Shown: positions 8,346 to 18,010, counted from the stretch's first letter. The stretch is DNA of 64,000 nt from Rhizobium sp. BK316 (GCF_014193695.1 NZ_JACHZR010000001.1:1711309-1775308); one strand, 5' to 3'. The notes: generated by a model from the letters alone, not told the origin. Made by a program: numbers and translations.

Positions 8346-10715
8346 CTACGAACGCGGCCGGGTCTTCTGCGGGTCATAGTGTGACAGAGGCACCACCACC
8401 GCCGGCAGGCGCTTCTGCTGGCCATCGAGCTTGCCGATCTCGACCTCGGTGCCAACGGTGGCATGGGTGACATCGATGCGGGCGAGTGCGATCGTCTTGC
8501 CGAGGATCGGAGAGCGCGTCGCGCTGGTGACGACGCCGATCTGGGCGCGGCCGAGATGGATGCAGTCGCCGTGGCCGACAGCTTCGTTTGCCTGCACGTC
8601 CAGGCCGACCATCAGGTGGCGCGGATGTTCCTTGCGCCGCTGAAGCGCCTCGCGGCCGATGAAATCGTCCTGCTTGGATTTCAGCGGCACGGTAAAGCCG
8701 ATGCCGGCCTCGAACGGATCGGTCTGATCGTCGAATTCGTGATGGGCGAAGACGAGGCCCGCCTCGATGCGGACCATGTCGAGCGCTTCAAGCCCCATCG
8801 GCTTCAGCCCGTAGGGCTCACCGGCCTTCCAGACAGCATCGAAGACGGTCAACGCATCCTTCGGATGACAAAAGATCTCGTAGCCGAGTTCGCCGGTATA
8901 GCCGGTACGCGAGACGACGACGGGAGCTCCTTCGAAGCCACCGACGCGCCCGACAGTGAAGCGGAACCATTCGAGCTCGCCGATATCGGGCTGGCGCGGG
9001 GCCGTCCAGATGATCTCCTTGAGGATGTCGCGGCTCTTTGGTCCCTGCAGGGCGATATTGTGCATCTGGTCCGTCGAGGAGCGAACCCAGGCCTTGAAGC
9101 CTTTCTTCTCGGCCTGTTCGCGCAGCCATATGCCGCTGTAGTCGTCGCCGCTGATCCAGCGGAAATTCTTGTCGCCGAGGCGAAAGAGCGTGCCGTCGTC
9201 GATCATGCCGCCGTGCTCGTAGCACATGGCGGAATAGACGACCTGTCCGGTCGACAGCTTGCGCACGTCGCGCGTCAGGCAGTATTGCAGCAATTCCTCC
9301 GCGTCCGGACCCGTGACCTCGAATTTGCGCAACGGCGACAGGTCGATGACGGCCGCTCTTTCACGGCAGGCCCAATATTCTTCGACTGGACCTTCAGAGG
9401 AAAACCGGTTCGGCAGCCAGTAGCCGCGATATTCGGTGTAATCCCGCGTCAGCGCCGCAAGGCGAGGGTGGAAGGCGGTTTCCCGCGTCAGTTCTGCGTC
9501 GGCGTCAGGGGTCATACGATAGGCTACCGCTCTTGAGAATTTTTCTTTTCCGGAGAAGGTGCGGACATGAATGTCGGTCGGGTCCCAGCCATTGGCCGCA
9601 TCGATGTCGTCGGGGCAGGAGGAGGAAACGCAGACGAGATCGGTCAGTGCCCGCATCAGGACATAATCGCCCGGCCGAGACCATGGCTCGTCGAGGTAGA
9701 GCTGATTGTTGTGGTCGATATTCGTATTGTAGAAATAGTTGAGCGCCTCCCAGCCCTTGCGGCCGGGTATGCCGTAGGGCGCGAGCGCCGCATTGAAATT
9801 GTCGGTGCAATTGACATGGCCGGGATAACCCATGTCGTCATAGTAGCGCGAATTGCAGGCGGTCGCGAATGCGTCATGGCGGCCGACCGTGTCCTGGACG
9901 ATCTCCACCAGCGGCTCGAAGTCGCGGTCGAAAGCCTTGGACGGCAGACCGGGGGCAGGATAGCTGCGGCCAAGCAGGGTGCGAGTGACGGTGGAATCCA
10001 GCGCAAGATCGAGGCCCTTGTCGACCTTGCGGGCGGCAAAGGCCTGGAAATCAGTGCATTGCCTCCCGTAGACGTCGATGATCTGGATGAACTCTCCGGC
10101 ACGGACGAAATAGGCCGAGGCGGTCGCCGCCCTGATGCGGATGTCTTCGATCGGATCGGCCATCGGCTCGGGGAGGGCCGCGGCGTAGTCGCGGATCAGC
10201 CTGCTGCGCCTGATGCGGATCTCGATCGGTGTTGCCGTGTCCTGCGCGTCAGGCGACATCGCTGCTGCAGGGGCGGCGGCAATCAGCAGCCCCTTCATCG
10301 CGATCGCAAACTCAGCCTTGCTGCCGGGAATGGAAGCTTCGCTGAAAATGCGGATCGCACTTGCCGTGGCGAGGTCGGCACCGCGTCGCTCAAGCGCCGT
10401 CCGCGTCCGGGCAGCACTCTCATCGCCCGAAGAGAAAATAGCCTTCAGTCCGTCGGCCGAGCCGGTGAAAGCTGCGCCGAGGCCGGCCGATTGAAACCGG
10501 CCGGTTTCGTCGAGGAAGGAAAGCTCGCAAGCCTGTCCTCCCTCGCTGTCGATGATGGTGACGTGGTCGCCGGCCTCGACGCGAACAACAAGGGATCCGC
10601 CGCCCCTGCAGCGGTAACGCTCGACACCCTCGGGCAGCGTGGGGATACCGGGATAGCGGATGATGCTTGCTGACACCGGTCGCACCCCTGACATCCCGGG
10701 ATGGAGATCTCGCAT
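8346..10715 (-). CDS. tdm: Trimethylamine N-oxide demethylase (TMAO aldolase): DUF1989 plus GcvT fusion
   Basis: Splits TMAO into dimethylamine and formaldehyde. The 789-residue protein has an N-terminal region and a DUF1989 domain (about 170-390) followed by a GcvT folate-binding domain (about 400-785; RTGYTGELGYEIF, GLEALDMVRIEAGLVF). Cysteines C287, C303 and C367 are 16 and 64 residues apart, the spacing expected for the zinc-binding triad of characterised Tdm. ATG 10715 is chosen because GAGG lies six bases upstream; the longer frame from 10775 lacks one. It converges on the PAS protein with a 5-base gap and diverges from the APC permease. Confidence 0.88.
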   Translation of the reverse strand: MRDLHPGMSGVRPVSASIIRYPGIPTLPEGVERYRCRGGGSLVVRVEAGDHVTIIDSEGGQACELSFLDETGRFQSAGLGAAFTGSADGLKAIFSSGDESAARTRTALERRGADLATASAIRIFSEASIPGSKAEFAIAMKGLLIAAAPAAAMSPDAQDTATPIEIRIRRSRLIRDYAAALPEPMADPIEDIRIRAATASAYFVRAGEFIQIIDVYGRQCTDFQAFAARKVDKGLDLALDSTVTRTLLGRSYPAPGLPSKAFDRDFEPLVEIVQDTVGRHDAFATACNSRYYDDMGYPGHVNCTDNFNAALAPYGIPGRKGWEALNYFYNTNIDHNNQLYLDEPWSRPGDYVLMRALTDLVCVSSSCPDDIDAANGWDPTDIHVRTFSGKEKFSRAVAYRMTPDADAELTRETAFHPRLAALTRDYTEYRGYWLPNRFSSEGPVEEYWACRERAAVIDLSPLRKFEVTGPDAEELLQYCLTRDVRKLSTGQVVYSAMCYEHGGMIDDGTLFRLGDKNFRWISGDDYSGIWLREQAEKKGFKAWVRSSTDQMHNIALQGPKSRDILKEIIWTAPRQPDIGELEWFRFTVGRVGGFEGAPVVVSRTGYTGELGYEIFCHPKDALTVFDAVWKAGEPYGLKPMGLEALDMVRIEAGLVFAHHEFDDQTDPFEAGIGFTVPLKSKQDDFIGREALQRRKEHPRHLMVGLDVQANEAVGHGDCIHLGRAQIGVVTSATRSPILGKTIALARIDVTHATVGTEVEIGKLDGQQKRLPAVVVPLSHYDPQKTRPRS

Positions 10716-10792
10716 GTGGTCCTCATGGGATTGATGTGCCCCTCCGACACGCAAATCATGCTGACAAAATGCCACCCGAAAGTAAAGGGATG

Positions 10793-10823
10793 TTGACTAA
10801 AAAGAAAATATCTTCACTATGCA
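10793..10823 (+). promoter_or_regulatory. Candidate sigma-70 promoter in the tdm / permease divergent region
   Basis: TTGACT (10793-10798) followed after 17-19 bases by ACTATG/TATGCA (10816-10823) in a locally AT-rich stretch, facing the permease. Further down, GACGTA...TACGTC (near 10911-10934) forms a 6-bp inverted repeat that could be an operator. The divergent spacer between the start codons is 247 bases. Confidence 0.4.
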
Positions 10824-10962
10824 TAAAGGGTCGAGACTCGGAAATCCGCTCGGGAACGCGGATCGAGAAAATGCCGGGCAGCCCAGCAATGCCACGGGAG
10901 GCGCGTTCAGGGAGACGTACGCAAAGCTACGTCCCGAACAAATAGAATGGGGAATTTCACCG

Positions 10963-12747
10963 ATGACGGATATCGTGGACGCCGGCGTTGCCGCCGGCAC
11001 CGAAGGTAAACTTATACGCGCGCTTGACTGGAAGGGTGCGTTTTGGGTGGCAGCCGGCGTGCCACCGCTTGTTCTCTTCTCCATCGGCGGTATTGCAGGC
11101 ACGACCGGCAAGCTCGCCTTTGTGGTCTGGATCATCTCGATGATCATGGGCTTCCTGCAATCTTTTACCTATGCCGAAATCGCCGGCATGTTCGGCAACA
11201 AGTCGGGCGGCGCATCTGTCTATGGTGCCACGGCCTGGCTGCGCTATTCGAAATTCATCGCGCCGCTGTCCGTCTGGTGCAACTGGTTTGCCTGGTCTCC
11301 GGTGCTTTCGCTCGGCTGCGCCATTGCGGCCGGATATATTCTCAATTCCTTCTTCCCGATCCCGGCAGCGGATTCGCAGGCGGTCCTTGCCTGGATCAGC
11401 GCGCATGCCGCTTCGATTGCGGCCGATAGCCCCCGCGTCGCCGAATATATTGCTGCCCATGCCGGCACTTCGCCCGAGGATGCGGTCAAGGCGCTGCTGA
11501 GTGCTGACGGTGTCGCCGCGCTGACGCCGGTAATCCGCAGCTGGTCGCTCGTCAGCTTCAGTATTCCCTTCCTCGCCACCGCCAATATCAACGCCACCTT
11601 CTTCATCGGCGGCATCCTGATGCTGATCATTTTTGCGATCCAGCATCGCGGCATCTCCGAGACGGCGAGCGTCCAGAAATGGCTGGCGATCATCGTGCTC
11701 GTACCGCTGCTCATCATAGGTCTCTATCCGATCATCAGCGGCCAGATCGTCAGCGCCAACGTCACCGGGCTGGTTCCGCCAACGGCGGCCTATGCTGGCA
11801 CTGACGGTACCTGGAGCAATGGCGGCTGGACGCTCTTCCTCGGCGGTCTCTATATCGCCGCCTGGTCGACATACGGTTTCGAGACTGCGGTCTGCTATAC
11901 GCGCGAACTGAAGAACCCCAAGACGGATACCTTCAAGGCGATCTTCTATTCCGGCCTCGCCTGCTGCCTGTTCTTCTTCCTCGTACCTTTCGCCTTCCAG
12001 GGCGTACTCGGTCATGCGGGCATGCTGGCGCCCGGTATCGTCGACGGCACGGGCGTCGCCGAAGCACTCGGCGGACTGATCGGCGCCGGCCGTGTCGTTA
12101 CCCAGCTTCTCGTCGTGCTGATGATCATGGCGCTTTTCCTCGCCATCATGACGGCGATGGCAGGCTCCTCGCGCACGCTCTACCAGGGCTCGAAGGATGG
12201 CTGGCTGCCGAAATATCTCGACCATGTCAATGAAAACGGCGCGCCCACCCGGGCGATGTGGACAGACTTTGCCTTCAATCTTTTCCTGCTGGCGATCGCG
12301 TCCGATGCCGGCGGCTATTTCTTCGTGCTCGCCGTCTCCAATGTCGGCTACATCATCTTCAACTTCTTGAACCTGAATTCCGGCTGGATCCATCGCATGG
12401 ATTCCGGTCATGTCGAGCGCCCCTGGAAGGCTCCGACTTGGCTGATCGGCGTCAATACCGTGCTTGCCTTCGTCAACGCTCTCTTCCTCGGCGCCGGCGC
12501 CAAGGTCTGGGGCTATGCCAATGCGCTCTGGGTCGGCTTCATCTTCGCCGCGCTCATCCTGCCGGTTTTCGCCTATCGCCACTATGTGCGCGACGGCGGC
12601 AGGTTCCCGCCCGGCGCCATGGAAGACCTTGGCCTCGTCGGCCAGGACCTCGGCGTCAAGAAGGCTGGCATGCTGCCGTACCTCGCACTGGCCGCGGGCC
12701 TCGCCATCGTACTGATCGCCAACTGGATCTTCCAATTGCCGGCTTAA
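10963..12747 (+). CDS. APC-superfamily amino acid / amine permease
   Basis: A 594-residue inner-membrane transporter with about 12 hydrophobic segments; the core has the APC pattern (GGIAGTTGKLAFVVWIISMIMG early on, WSTYGFETAVCYTRELKNPKTD in the middle, MTAMAGSSRTLYQGSKDGWLP later). A segment at roughly residues 130-190 is an extra periplasmic-type insertion. Placed divergent to tdm in a methylated-amine island, it may import a methylated amine or gamma-glutamyl compound; the substrate cannot be read from sequence. ATG 10963 starts just before the first conserved segment, with GGGGAA upstream; an upstream in-frame ATG at 10819 lies in the putative promoter and is rejected. Confidence 0.8.
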   Translation: MTDIVDAGVAAGTEGKLIRALDWKGAFWVAAGVPPLVLFSIGGIAGTTGKLAFVVWIISMIMGFLQSFTYAEIAGMFGNKSGGASVYGATAWLRYSKFIAPLSVWCNWFAWSPVLSLGCAIAAGYILNSFFPIPAADSQAVLAWISAHAASIAADSPRVAEYIAAHAGTSPEDAVKALLSADGVAALTPVIRSWSLVSFSIPFLATANINATFFIGGILMLIIFAIQHRGISETASVQKWLAIIVLVPLLIIGLYPIISGQIVSANVTGLVPPTAAYAGTDGTWSNGGWTLFLGGLYIAAWSTYGFETAVCYTRELKNPKTDTFKAIFYSGLACCLFFFLVPFAFQGVLGHAGMLAPGIVDGTGVAEALGGLIGAGRVVTQLLVVLMIMALFLAIMTAMAGSSRTLYQGSKDGWLPKYLDHVNENGAPTRAMWTDFAFNLFLLAIASDAGGYFFVLAVSNVGYIIFNFLNLNSGWIHRMDSGHVERPWKAPTWLIGVNTVLAFVNALFLGAGAKVWGYANALWVGFIFAALILPVFAYRHYVRDGGRFPPGAMEDLGLVGQDLGVKKAGMLPYLALAAGLAIVLIANWIFQLPA

Positions 12748-12813
12748 AGACTGCCAGCCCGGGCATTTCGATGGATGTGTCGGGTACTCGAGCAAACCAG
12801 ATGCGCGCAGATG

Positions 12814-12837
12814 GGCGTCAGTTTAAGGACTGACGCC
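12814..12837 (+). terminator. Hairpin downstream of the permease gene
   Basis: Perfect 9-bp arms GGCGTCAGT (12814-12822) and ACTGACGCC (12829-12837), loop TTAAGG, followed by TTGTGCTTG. The T-run is poor but the stem is strong. The rest of the 246-base gap to the PfpI gene shows nothing I can name. Confidence 0.55.
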
Positions 12838-12993
12838 TTGTGCTTGCGGCGCCGCCATGACTTTGCTGCCGGCAGATGATGCAGAGCATCTATCTGCTAT
12901 CTGCCTCCGCGGGCAGGAAAGTCGTTCCTGGAAAGGCAACTCCCGCGTTTTTGCGAGCGTTGCCTGATCATAAGCCGTAGCAGGAGTGAGAGC

Positions 12994-13608
12994 TCAGGCA
13001 GCCTTGGCGATATCATCGCTGTGACGGATTTCCGTGCCCAGCACCTTCAGGCATTCGCGGATGAATGCTGCAAGTGCGGTCCATCCCTTCGCAGAGACCA
13101 TGGTGCCATCGACATAGGCTTCCGTCGGCGACAGATCGATATACGTACCCCCTGCAAGCGTAACTTCCGGCTCGCAAGCCCCCAGAGCACCCACCTTCTT
13201 GCCGCGAACCACACCGTCGACGGCAATCAGAATCTGGACGCCGTGGCAAATCGTAAAGATCGGCTTTTGCTTCTCGTGAAAATGCCGCACGATTGCCTGG
13301 ACGCGTTTATCGGTGCGGATGTATTCGGGGCCGCGACCGCCTGCGCAATAGACTGCGTGATATTGATCGAGCTGAGCCTCGGCCTCCGAGAAGGTCTTGT
13401 TGATCGTGAAGAAGTGCCCGAGCTTCTCCGTATACGTTTGATCGCCTTCGAAATCGTGGAGCGAGGTCTTGATCAGATCGCCAGCCTTCTTGTCGGGGCA
13501 GATCACGTGGACCGTATGGCCGACTGCCTCCATCGCCTGCTGATAGACATAGATTTCGTATTCCTCGGTAAACTCACCGGTCAGCATCAGTATCTTCTTA
13601 CCAGGCAT
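12994..13608 (-). CDS. DJ-1/PfpI family protein
   Basis: A 204-residue protein of the class I glutamine-amidotransferase-like fold. The nucleophile elbow is C121-H122 in FTICHGVQILIA, with the CAGGRGPEYIRTD loop upstream. Family members act as deglycases, glyoxalases or chaperones; which applies here is unknown, but a dicarbonyl-detoxifying role would fit a neighbourhood that handles trioses. An AGAGGAG ribosome site precedes the ATG. It is 59 bases downstream of the ABC binding-protein gene and may be the last gene of that operon. Confidence 0.85.
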   Translation of the reverse strand: MPGKKILMLTGEFTEEYEIYVYQQAMEAVGHTVHVICPDKKAGDLIKTSLHDFEGDQTYTEKLGHFFTINKTFSEAEAQLDQYHAVYCAGGRGPEYIRTDKRVQAIVRHFHEKQKPIFTICHGVQILIAVDGVVRGKKVGALGACEPEVTLAGGTYIDLSPTEAYVDGTMVSAKGWTALAAFIRECLKVLGTEIRHSDDIAKAA

Positions 13609-13667
13609 GATTTACTCCTCTTCTTCATGCAATGGGGCGGCGGCTGGCCGCCCCGGTTTCAGGTTTG

Positions 13668-14615
13668 TCAGAACGGAGAGTCGGGGAAATAGTATTCCTT
13701 GGCATTCTCCTGCGTGATCAACGGCGCATCCAGCTTGACGGTGCCTCGCACCGGCGCCTGGCCGACGATATTGGCAACGGTCATGTAGATGGCGGTCTTG
13801 ATCATGGCGGGCGGATAAGGTGTCTCGACCGGCGTCATCTGATCGCCGTCGATGACCTTCTTGACGATGTCCTTCATGCCATTGCCGCCGAGGGCGAGCT
13901 TGATGTCCTTGCGACCCGATTCCTTGACGGCCTCGAGCACGCCAAGAAGCATGTCATCGTCATTTGCCCAGACAGCGTCGATCTGCGGGTATTTGGCAAG
14001 ATAGTCCTGCATCAGCTTGAAGGCGTCATCACTGTTCCAGTTCGCATACTGGATGTCCAGAACCTTGAGATCGGTTCCCTTGATGGCATCCTGAAAGCCC
14101 TGGATGCGCTCATCGTCGATGACGGTCGGAATGCCGCGCAAGATGACGAGGTTGCCTTTGCCGCCCAGCCTGTCGATCATGAACTTCGCCGTATTGCGGC
14201 CAACCGCGATGTTGTCGCCGGCAAGGTAGAGGTCCTGGATGGACTGGTCGTTCAGGCCACGATCCACGACGGTGATGAAGGTGCCGGCATCCTTGACCGC
14301 CTTGACCGGCGTCGTCAGTTCCTCCGACGTATAGGGCAGGATGACCAGCGCATCGAGCTTGCGTCCTGCGGAAAGATCTTCAAGCGCGCTCACCTGCGCC
14401 GTTGCCGAGGGCGAAGTCTTGACGACGACCTCGACATTCGGAAAGGCGGCATTGACTTCCTTGGCGGCAGCCTGTGCGTGATAGACGATGCCCGCCGTCC
14501 AGCCATGATCGGCTGCCGGGATCGACACTGCGACAACCTTTTTATCTGCCGAAAGGGCTTGGCCGGCGAGCAGCACCGTACTGACGGCCAGGGCCGCAAT
14601 CCATTTTCTAGACAT
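13668..14615 (-). CDS. Ribose-type ABC transporter periplasmic binding protein
   Basis: 315 residues with a Sec signal peptide (MSRKWIAALAVSTVLLAGQALSA, cut likely after ALSA) and the periplasmic-binding-protein type 1 fold: VVAVSIPAADHGWTAGI, LDALVILPYT, VDRGLNDQSIQ, ANDDDMLLGVLEAV. This is the RbsB class that binds pentoses, hexoses or sugar alcohols. It follows the ATPase and permease genes in the same direction. The ligand is unknown; neighbours that oxidise alcohols and aldehydes suggest a polyol or aldose. Confidence 0.88.
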   Translation of the reverse strand: MSRKWIAALAVSTVLLAGQALSADKKVVAVSIPAADHGWTAGIVYHAQAAAKEVNAAFPNVEVVVKTSPSATAQVSALEDLSAGRKLDALVILPYTSEELTTPVKAVKDAGTFITVVDRGLNDQSIQDLYLAGDNIAVGRNTAKFMIDRLGGKGNLVILRGIPTVIDDERIQGFQDAIKGTDLKVLDIQYANWNSDDAFKLMQDYLAKYPQIDAVWANDDDMLLGVLEAVKESGRKDIKLALGGNGMKDIVKKVIDGDQMTPVETPYPPAMIKTAIYMTVANIVGQAPVRGTVKLDAPLITQENAKEYYFPDSPF

Positions 14616-14668
14616 TCATTCCTCCCAGAATCGGACCACAAACATCAATCCGCGCGGTCCGGACGCGG

Positions 14669-15661
14669 TTACTTCGAGAACCTCTGAATGAGCATGGCGA
14701 TGATGATGATGACGCCCTGGACACCGGCGACGAGATATTCGGATACGAAATCCGAGAGCACCATCAGGTTGGCGATGAGTTCGAGGATGACCGCTCCGGC
14801 GACCGTGCCCCAGACATGGCCCTTCCCACCCCGCAGGGCAGTTCCGCCGATGACGACCGCAGTGATGACCTGCAATTCCCACAGCACGCCGGTGGTCGGA
14901 GTCGCCGCTCCGAGGCGCGGCACATAGCAGATCGCAGCGATCGCAACGCATACGCCCTGGATCGCGTAGGCGATCGTGCGCGTCTTGATGATGGAAATGC
15001 CTGAGTAGCGGGCCACGTCCTCATTCGCCCCAACGGCAGCGCATTTGCGGCCATATTTCATCTTGTAGAGGATGAAGGATGCGATGGCGGCAACGGCAAT
15101 CGAAATGAGGATCGGAAAGGGAATACCGCCAAGGGTCCCGAAATAAACAGGCCGATAGGCGTCGCGGAGGCTGCGATCGATCGGGATCGTTCCACCATCC
15201 GACATATAGGTGATGAGGGCACGGAAGATCCCCATGGTACCGAGTGTCGCGATGAAGGGCTCGATCTTTCCGACGGTAACGATGAGCCCGTTCATCAGCC
15301 CGCAGAGGAGCCCGACGACGAGCGCGATGGCCATGCCGGCGGGAATTGCCAGGACACCCCAGTCGGGAGCCATCCTGTTCATGAACATGATGGTTATGCC
15401 GGTGATGAAGGCGGCCATCGAACCGACTGAAAGATCCAGTCCGCCGGACGAGATGACGAAGGTCGCACCCACAGCGATGATTGCGATGAAGGCGCTTCGT
15501 GTGATCACATTGCCGAGATTGGTTGCCGAGAGAAAATCCGGGTTGATCGAAAAACCGATCAGCAGCAGCGCCAGAAGCGCAAGGAACGGACCGACATCCG
15601 ACCAGCCGATGTTCCATTCCCGCTCCGGCCGAACCGGCGTCGAACCCGTAATCACAGTCAT
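14669..15661 (-). CDS. Ribose-type ABC transporter permease
   Basis: A 330-residue RbsC-class permease with 8-10 membrane segments; marks are SATNLGNVITRSAFIAIIAVGATFVISSGGLDLSVGSMAAF and GGTALRGGKGHVWGTVAGA. Its ATG overlaps the stop of the ATPase gene (ATGA), indicating coupling. The binding-protein gene follows after 53 bases. Confidence 0.92.
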   Translation of the reverse strand: MTVITGSTPVRPEREWNIGWSDVGPFLALLALLLIGFSINPDFLSATNLGNVITRSAFIAIIAVGATFVISSGGLDLSVGSMAAFITGITIMFMNRMAPDWGVLAIPAGMAIALVVGLLCGLMNGLIVTVGKIEPFIATLGTMGIFRALITYMSDGGTIPIDRSLRDAYRPVYFGTLGGIPFPILISIAVAAIASFILYKMKYGRKCAAVGANEDVARYSGISIIKTRTIAYAIQGVCVAIAAICYVPRLGAATPTTGVLWELQVITAVVIGGTALRGGKGHVWGTVAGAVILELIANLMVLSDFVSEYLVAGVQGVIIIIAMLIQRFSK

Positions 15662-17238
15662 TGTCTTCCTCCCTGCTTCGCCGCAACCTTCGTTTCGCTG
15701 GTGGCAAGAAGCGCAATCTCATGTTCCGTCATTTTCTCGCCCGTCACCTCTCCCGTGATGCGCCCCTCCCGCATCACAAGAATCCGGTCGCAGATCCCGA
15801 TCAGTTCCTGCATTTCGGACGAGATGACGATGCAGGTCCTGCCCTCTGCGACGAGGCGCTCGATGAAGGCATAGATCTGGGCCTTGTTGGCGATGTCGAT
15901 CCCGCGCGTCGGCTCGTCGATGACCACGACCGAAGGGTCGGTGAGAAGCACCTTGGCGAGCAGAAGCTTCTGCTGGTTACCGCCGGAAAGCTGGCCCGCC
16001 TTGACTGCGTAACTTTTCAGGCGGATGTCGTAGGTGTTGACCGCTTCGACGAGCGCGCTCTGCTCACGACGGCGGCGCATCATAAGGCCGGGGTGAAATC
16101 TGCCGAGGGCGGACAGCGTGAGGTTCGGGGCAAGTCGCTCCTGCAGCAGCAGCCCCTTGCCCTTGCGATCTTCGGTCAGGTAACCAATGCCGGCATCCAT
16201 CGCCGCCCGAGGGCGCCTGATGTCAATCGCTCTGCCCTGCAATTTTACGGTTCCGGCAGCAGGGCGCAGACCCATGATGCCCTCGAACACTTCGGTGCGT
16301 CCGGCACCGATCATGCCGGCGAATCCGAGGACCTCGCCTTTGTGGGCGTTAAACGAGATATCGCTTGCGAAGCCGGGAACGCTGAGATCCTGGACTTCAA
16401 GCATCGCCTGCAGGGCTGGCTTTACGGTCTTCTCGGGATAAAGTGCGGCGAGATCGCGCCCGACCATCAGCCGCGCCATGTCCATCTGCGTGAGGCTGTG
16501 ACCGGGATATGTGCCGACCATCTTGCCGTCTCTGAGCACCGTCACCTTGTCGGCAAGCCGTTGGACTTCATCGAGGCGATGGCTGATGTAGAGCACGGCA
16601 GCACCCTGCTCCCTCAGCTGCAGGATGATGGCAAGCAGTCGCTCGACCTCCTCACCCGTCAGCACTGCCGTCGGCTCATCGAAAATGACAAGCTTGTAAT
16701 CGTCGAGGAGTGCACGCGCGATCTGTACGAGCTGGCGATCGGCAAGCGAGATGTCACGTACCAGGGCGTTTGGCGATGCGTGGCATCCAAGGTCGTGAAG
16801 TTTTTCGACGGCCAGACGCCGCATCGTCCGATCATCGACCAAGCCATGACGCATCAGTTCGCGGCCGAGGAAAAGATTTTCGGCGACGGTCAGGGCGTCC
16901 GCAAGCAGGATCTCTTGGTGCACCAGGACAATACCCGCCTCCTGCGCCTGCTCGGGCGTTGAGAAGCCGACCTTGCGGCCGCCCATCGACAGCGTTCCTG
17001 CAGTGGGTTCGGCATAACCGGAAAGGAGCCGCATGAATGTCGACTTGCCGGCGCCGTTCTCGCCGATGATGGCATGGATCTCGCCGGCCAAGATATCGAG
17101 CGTGACTTCCGAGAGTACGGTGACCGGTCCGTACTGCTTCGACATGCCCTCTGCACGAAGGACCGGATGAGAGACAAGGCCGTCGGTCTCGGACACCACG
17201 CTCCTCCCCTTCCTCTCGATGGTCATGACGCTCGACAT
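15658..17238 (-). CDS. Ribose-type ABC transporter ATPase (tandem domains)
   Basis: A 526-residue RbsA-class protein with two fused ABC domains. Domain 1 has the full Walker A (GENGAGKSTFMRLLSG) and a signature-region variant (ISLADRQLVQIARALL). Domain 2 has the usual degenerate Walker A (GMIGAGRTEVFEG) and a normal signature (LSGGNQQKLLLAKVLL), then VVIDEPTRGID. This asymmetry is normal for the family. A GAGAGGCGGG ribosome site precedes the ATG. The gntR gene ends ten bases upstream. Confidence 0.92.
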   Translation of the reverse strand: MSSVMTIERKGRSVVSETDGLVSHPVLRAEGMSKQYGPVTVLSEVTLDILAGEIHAIIGENGAGKSTFMRLLSGYAEPTAGTLSMGGRKVGFSTPEQAQEAGIVLVHQEILLADALTVAENLFLGRELMRHGLVDDRTMRRLAVEKLHDLGCHASPNALVRDISLADRQLVQIARALLDDYKLVIFDEPTAVLTGEEVERLLAIILQLREQGAAVLYISHRLDEVQRLADKVTVLRDGKMVGTYPGHSLTQMDMARLMVGRDLAALYPEKTVKPALQAMLEVQDLSVPGFASDISFNAHKGEVLGFAGMIGAGRTEVFEGIMGLRPAAGTVKLQGRAIDIRRPRAAMDAGIGYLTEDRKGKGLLLQERLAPNLTLSALGRFHPGLMMRRRREQSALVEAVNTYDIRLKSYAVKAGQLSGGNQQKLLLAKVLLTDPSVVVIDEPTRGIDIANKAQIYAFIERLVAEGRTCIVISSEMQELIGICDRILVMREGRITGEVTGEKMTEHEIALLATSETKVAAKQGGRQ

Positions 17239-17248
17239 TGCCCGCCTC

Positions 17249-17932
17249 TCAATCGAAAGCCGGCACGAGCCGGTCCCGTGAATGTTCGAGATGGGTTCTC
17301 ATTGCCTTCTCGGCAGCCGATGGGTCACCTGCGGCAAAGGCGGAGAGAAGCGCCTCGTGCTCATCCAGCGCTTCTTCGGTGACGCGGGAATGGAACATCA
17401 GTCGAAAGATGTGAAAATGCGTGTGCTGGTGGCTGAGGGTTTGGCGAATGAGCTCGTTGCCGGCAAATTCCATGATCCTGTCATGGAAAACGGCGTCCTG
17501 CCGCGCGAAGGTAGAATAGCGTAGCCGTTCATCGGCTCCTTCCCGGCGCCCCATGACACCGGCCGCCTCCCTGAGGATGGCGAGCTTTTCATCGTCCATG
17601 GCCTTTGCCGCCCTCGCAGCACCGTCGGGCTCGAGCAGCAACCGCAAGTGATAAAGCTCATCGAAGCGCCGGTGGGTGATCTGCGGGGCGGCGCTGTAAC
17701 CGATGAGGTGCGTCTTGACGACAAGCCCTTCTCCTTCGAGGCGGCCGAGCGCTTCGCGGATAGGGGTCTGGGAAACATTGAATTCCTTGACCAGATTATC
17801 GACGGTGATGCGCGCACCTGGAGCGATCTTCAGGGACATCAGCTGCGCAAAGATCACCTCGTAGACGCTGTCCGCGAGACTGTTGCTGCGCTGTATGAAA
17901 CCACTCGGATCAGGCGTGGCATTGAGCATCAT
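17249..17932 (-). CDS. GntR-family (FCD subgroup) transcriptional regulator
   Basis: About 227 residues: N-terminal winged helix (SVYEVIFAQLMSLKIAPGARITVDNLVKEFNVSQTPIREALGRLEGEGLV, about 18-75) and a C-terminal all-helical FCD ligand domain (LYHLRLLLEPDGAARAA...FHDRIMEFAGNELI...HEALLSAFAAGDPSAAEKAMRTHLEHSR) with the histidines that usually hold a metal. Two adjacent ATGs at 17932 and 17929 are possible. It is first in the ABC operon and divergent from the alcohol dehydrogenase, so it likely controls both; a 12-bp palindrome lies in the spacer. Confidence 0.88.
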   Translation of the reverse strand: MMLNATPDPSGFIQRSNSLADSVYEVIFAQLMSLKIAPGARITVDNLVKEFNVSQTPIREALGRLEGEGLVVKTHLIGYSAAPQITHRRFDELYHLRLLLEPDGAARAAKAMDDEKLAILREAAGVMGRREGADERLRYSTFARQDAVFHDRIMEFAGNELIRQTLSHQHTHFHIFRLMFHSRVTEEALDEHEALLSAFAAGDPSAAEKAMRTHLEHSRDRLVPAFD

Positions 17933-18010
17933 CGTATTCCGGCCCTGTATTTCTTTTGCCTCTTGACAGGAACAATCGCTAACACGATGCTCGGCGATAT
18001 GCAATCCCAT

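Noticed and set aside
10819..10962. Upstream ATG extending the APC permease by 48 residues
   Set aside because: The ATG lies in the candidate -10 region and the added residues are not permease-like.
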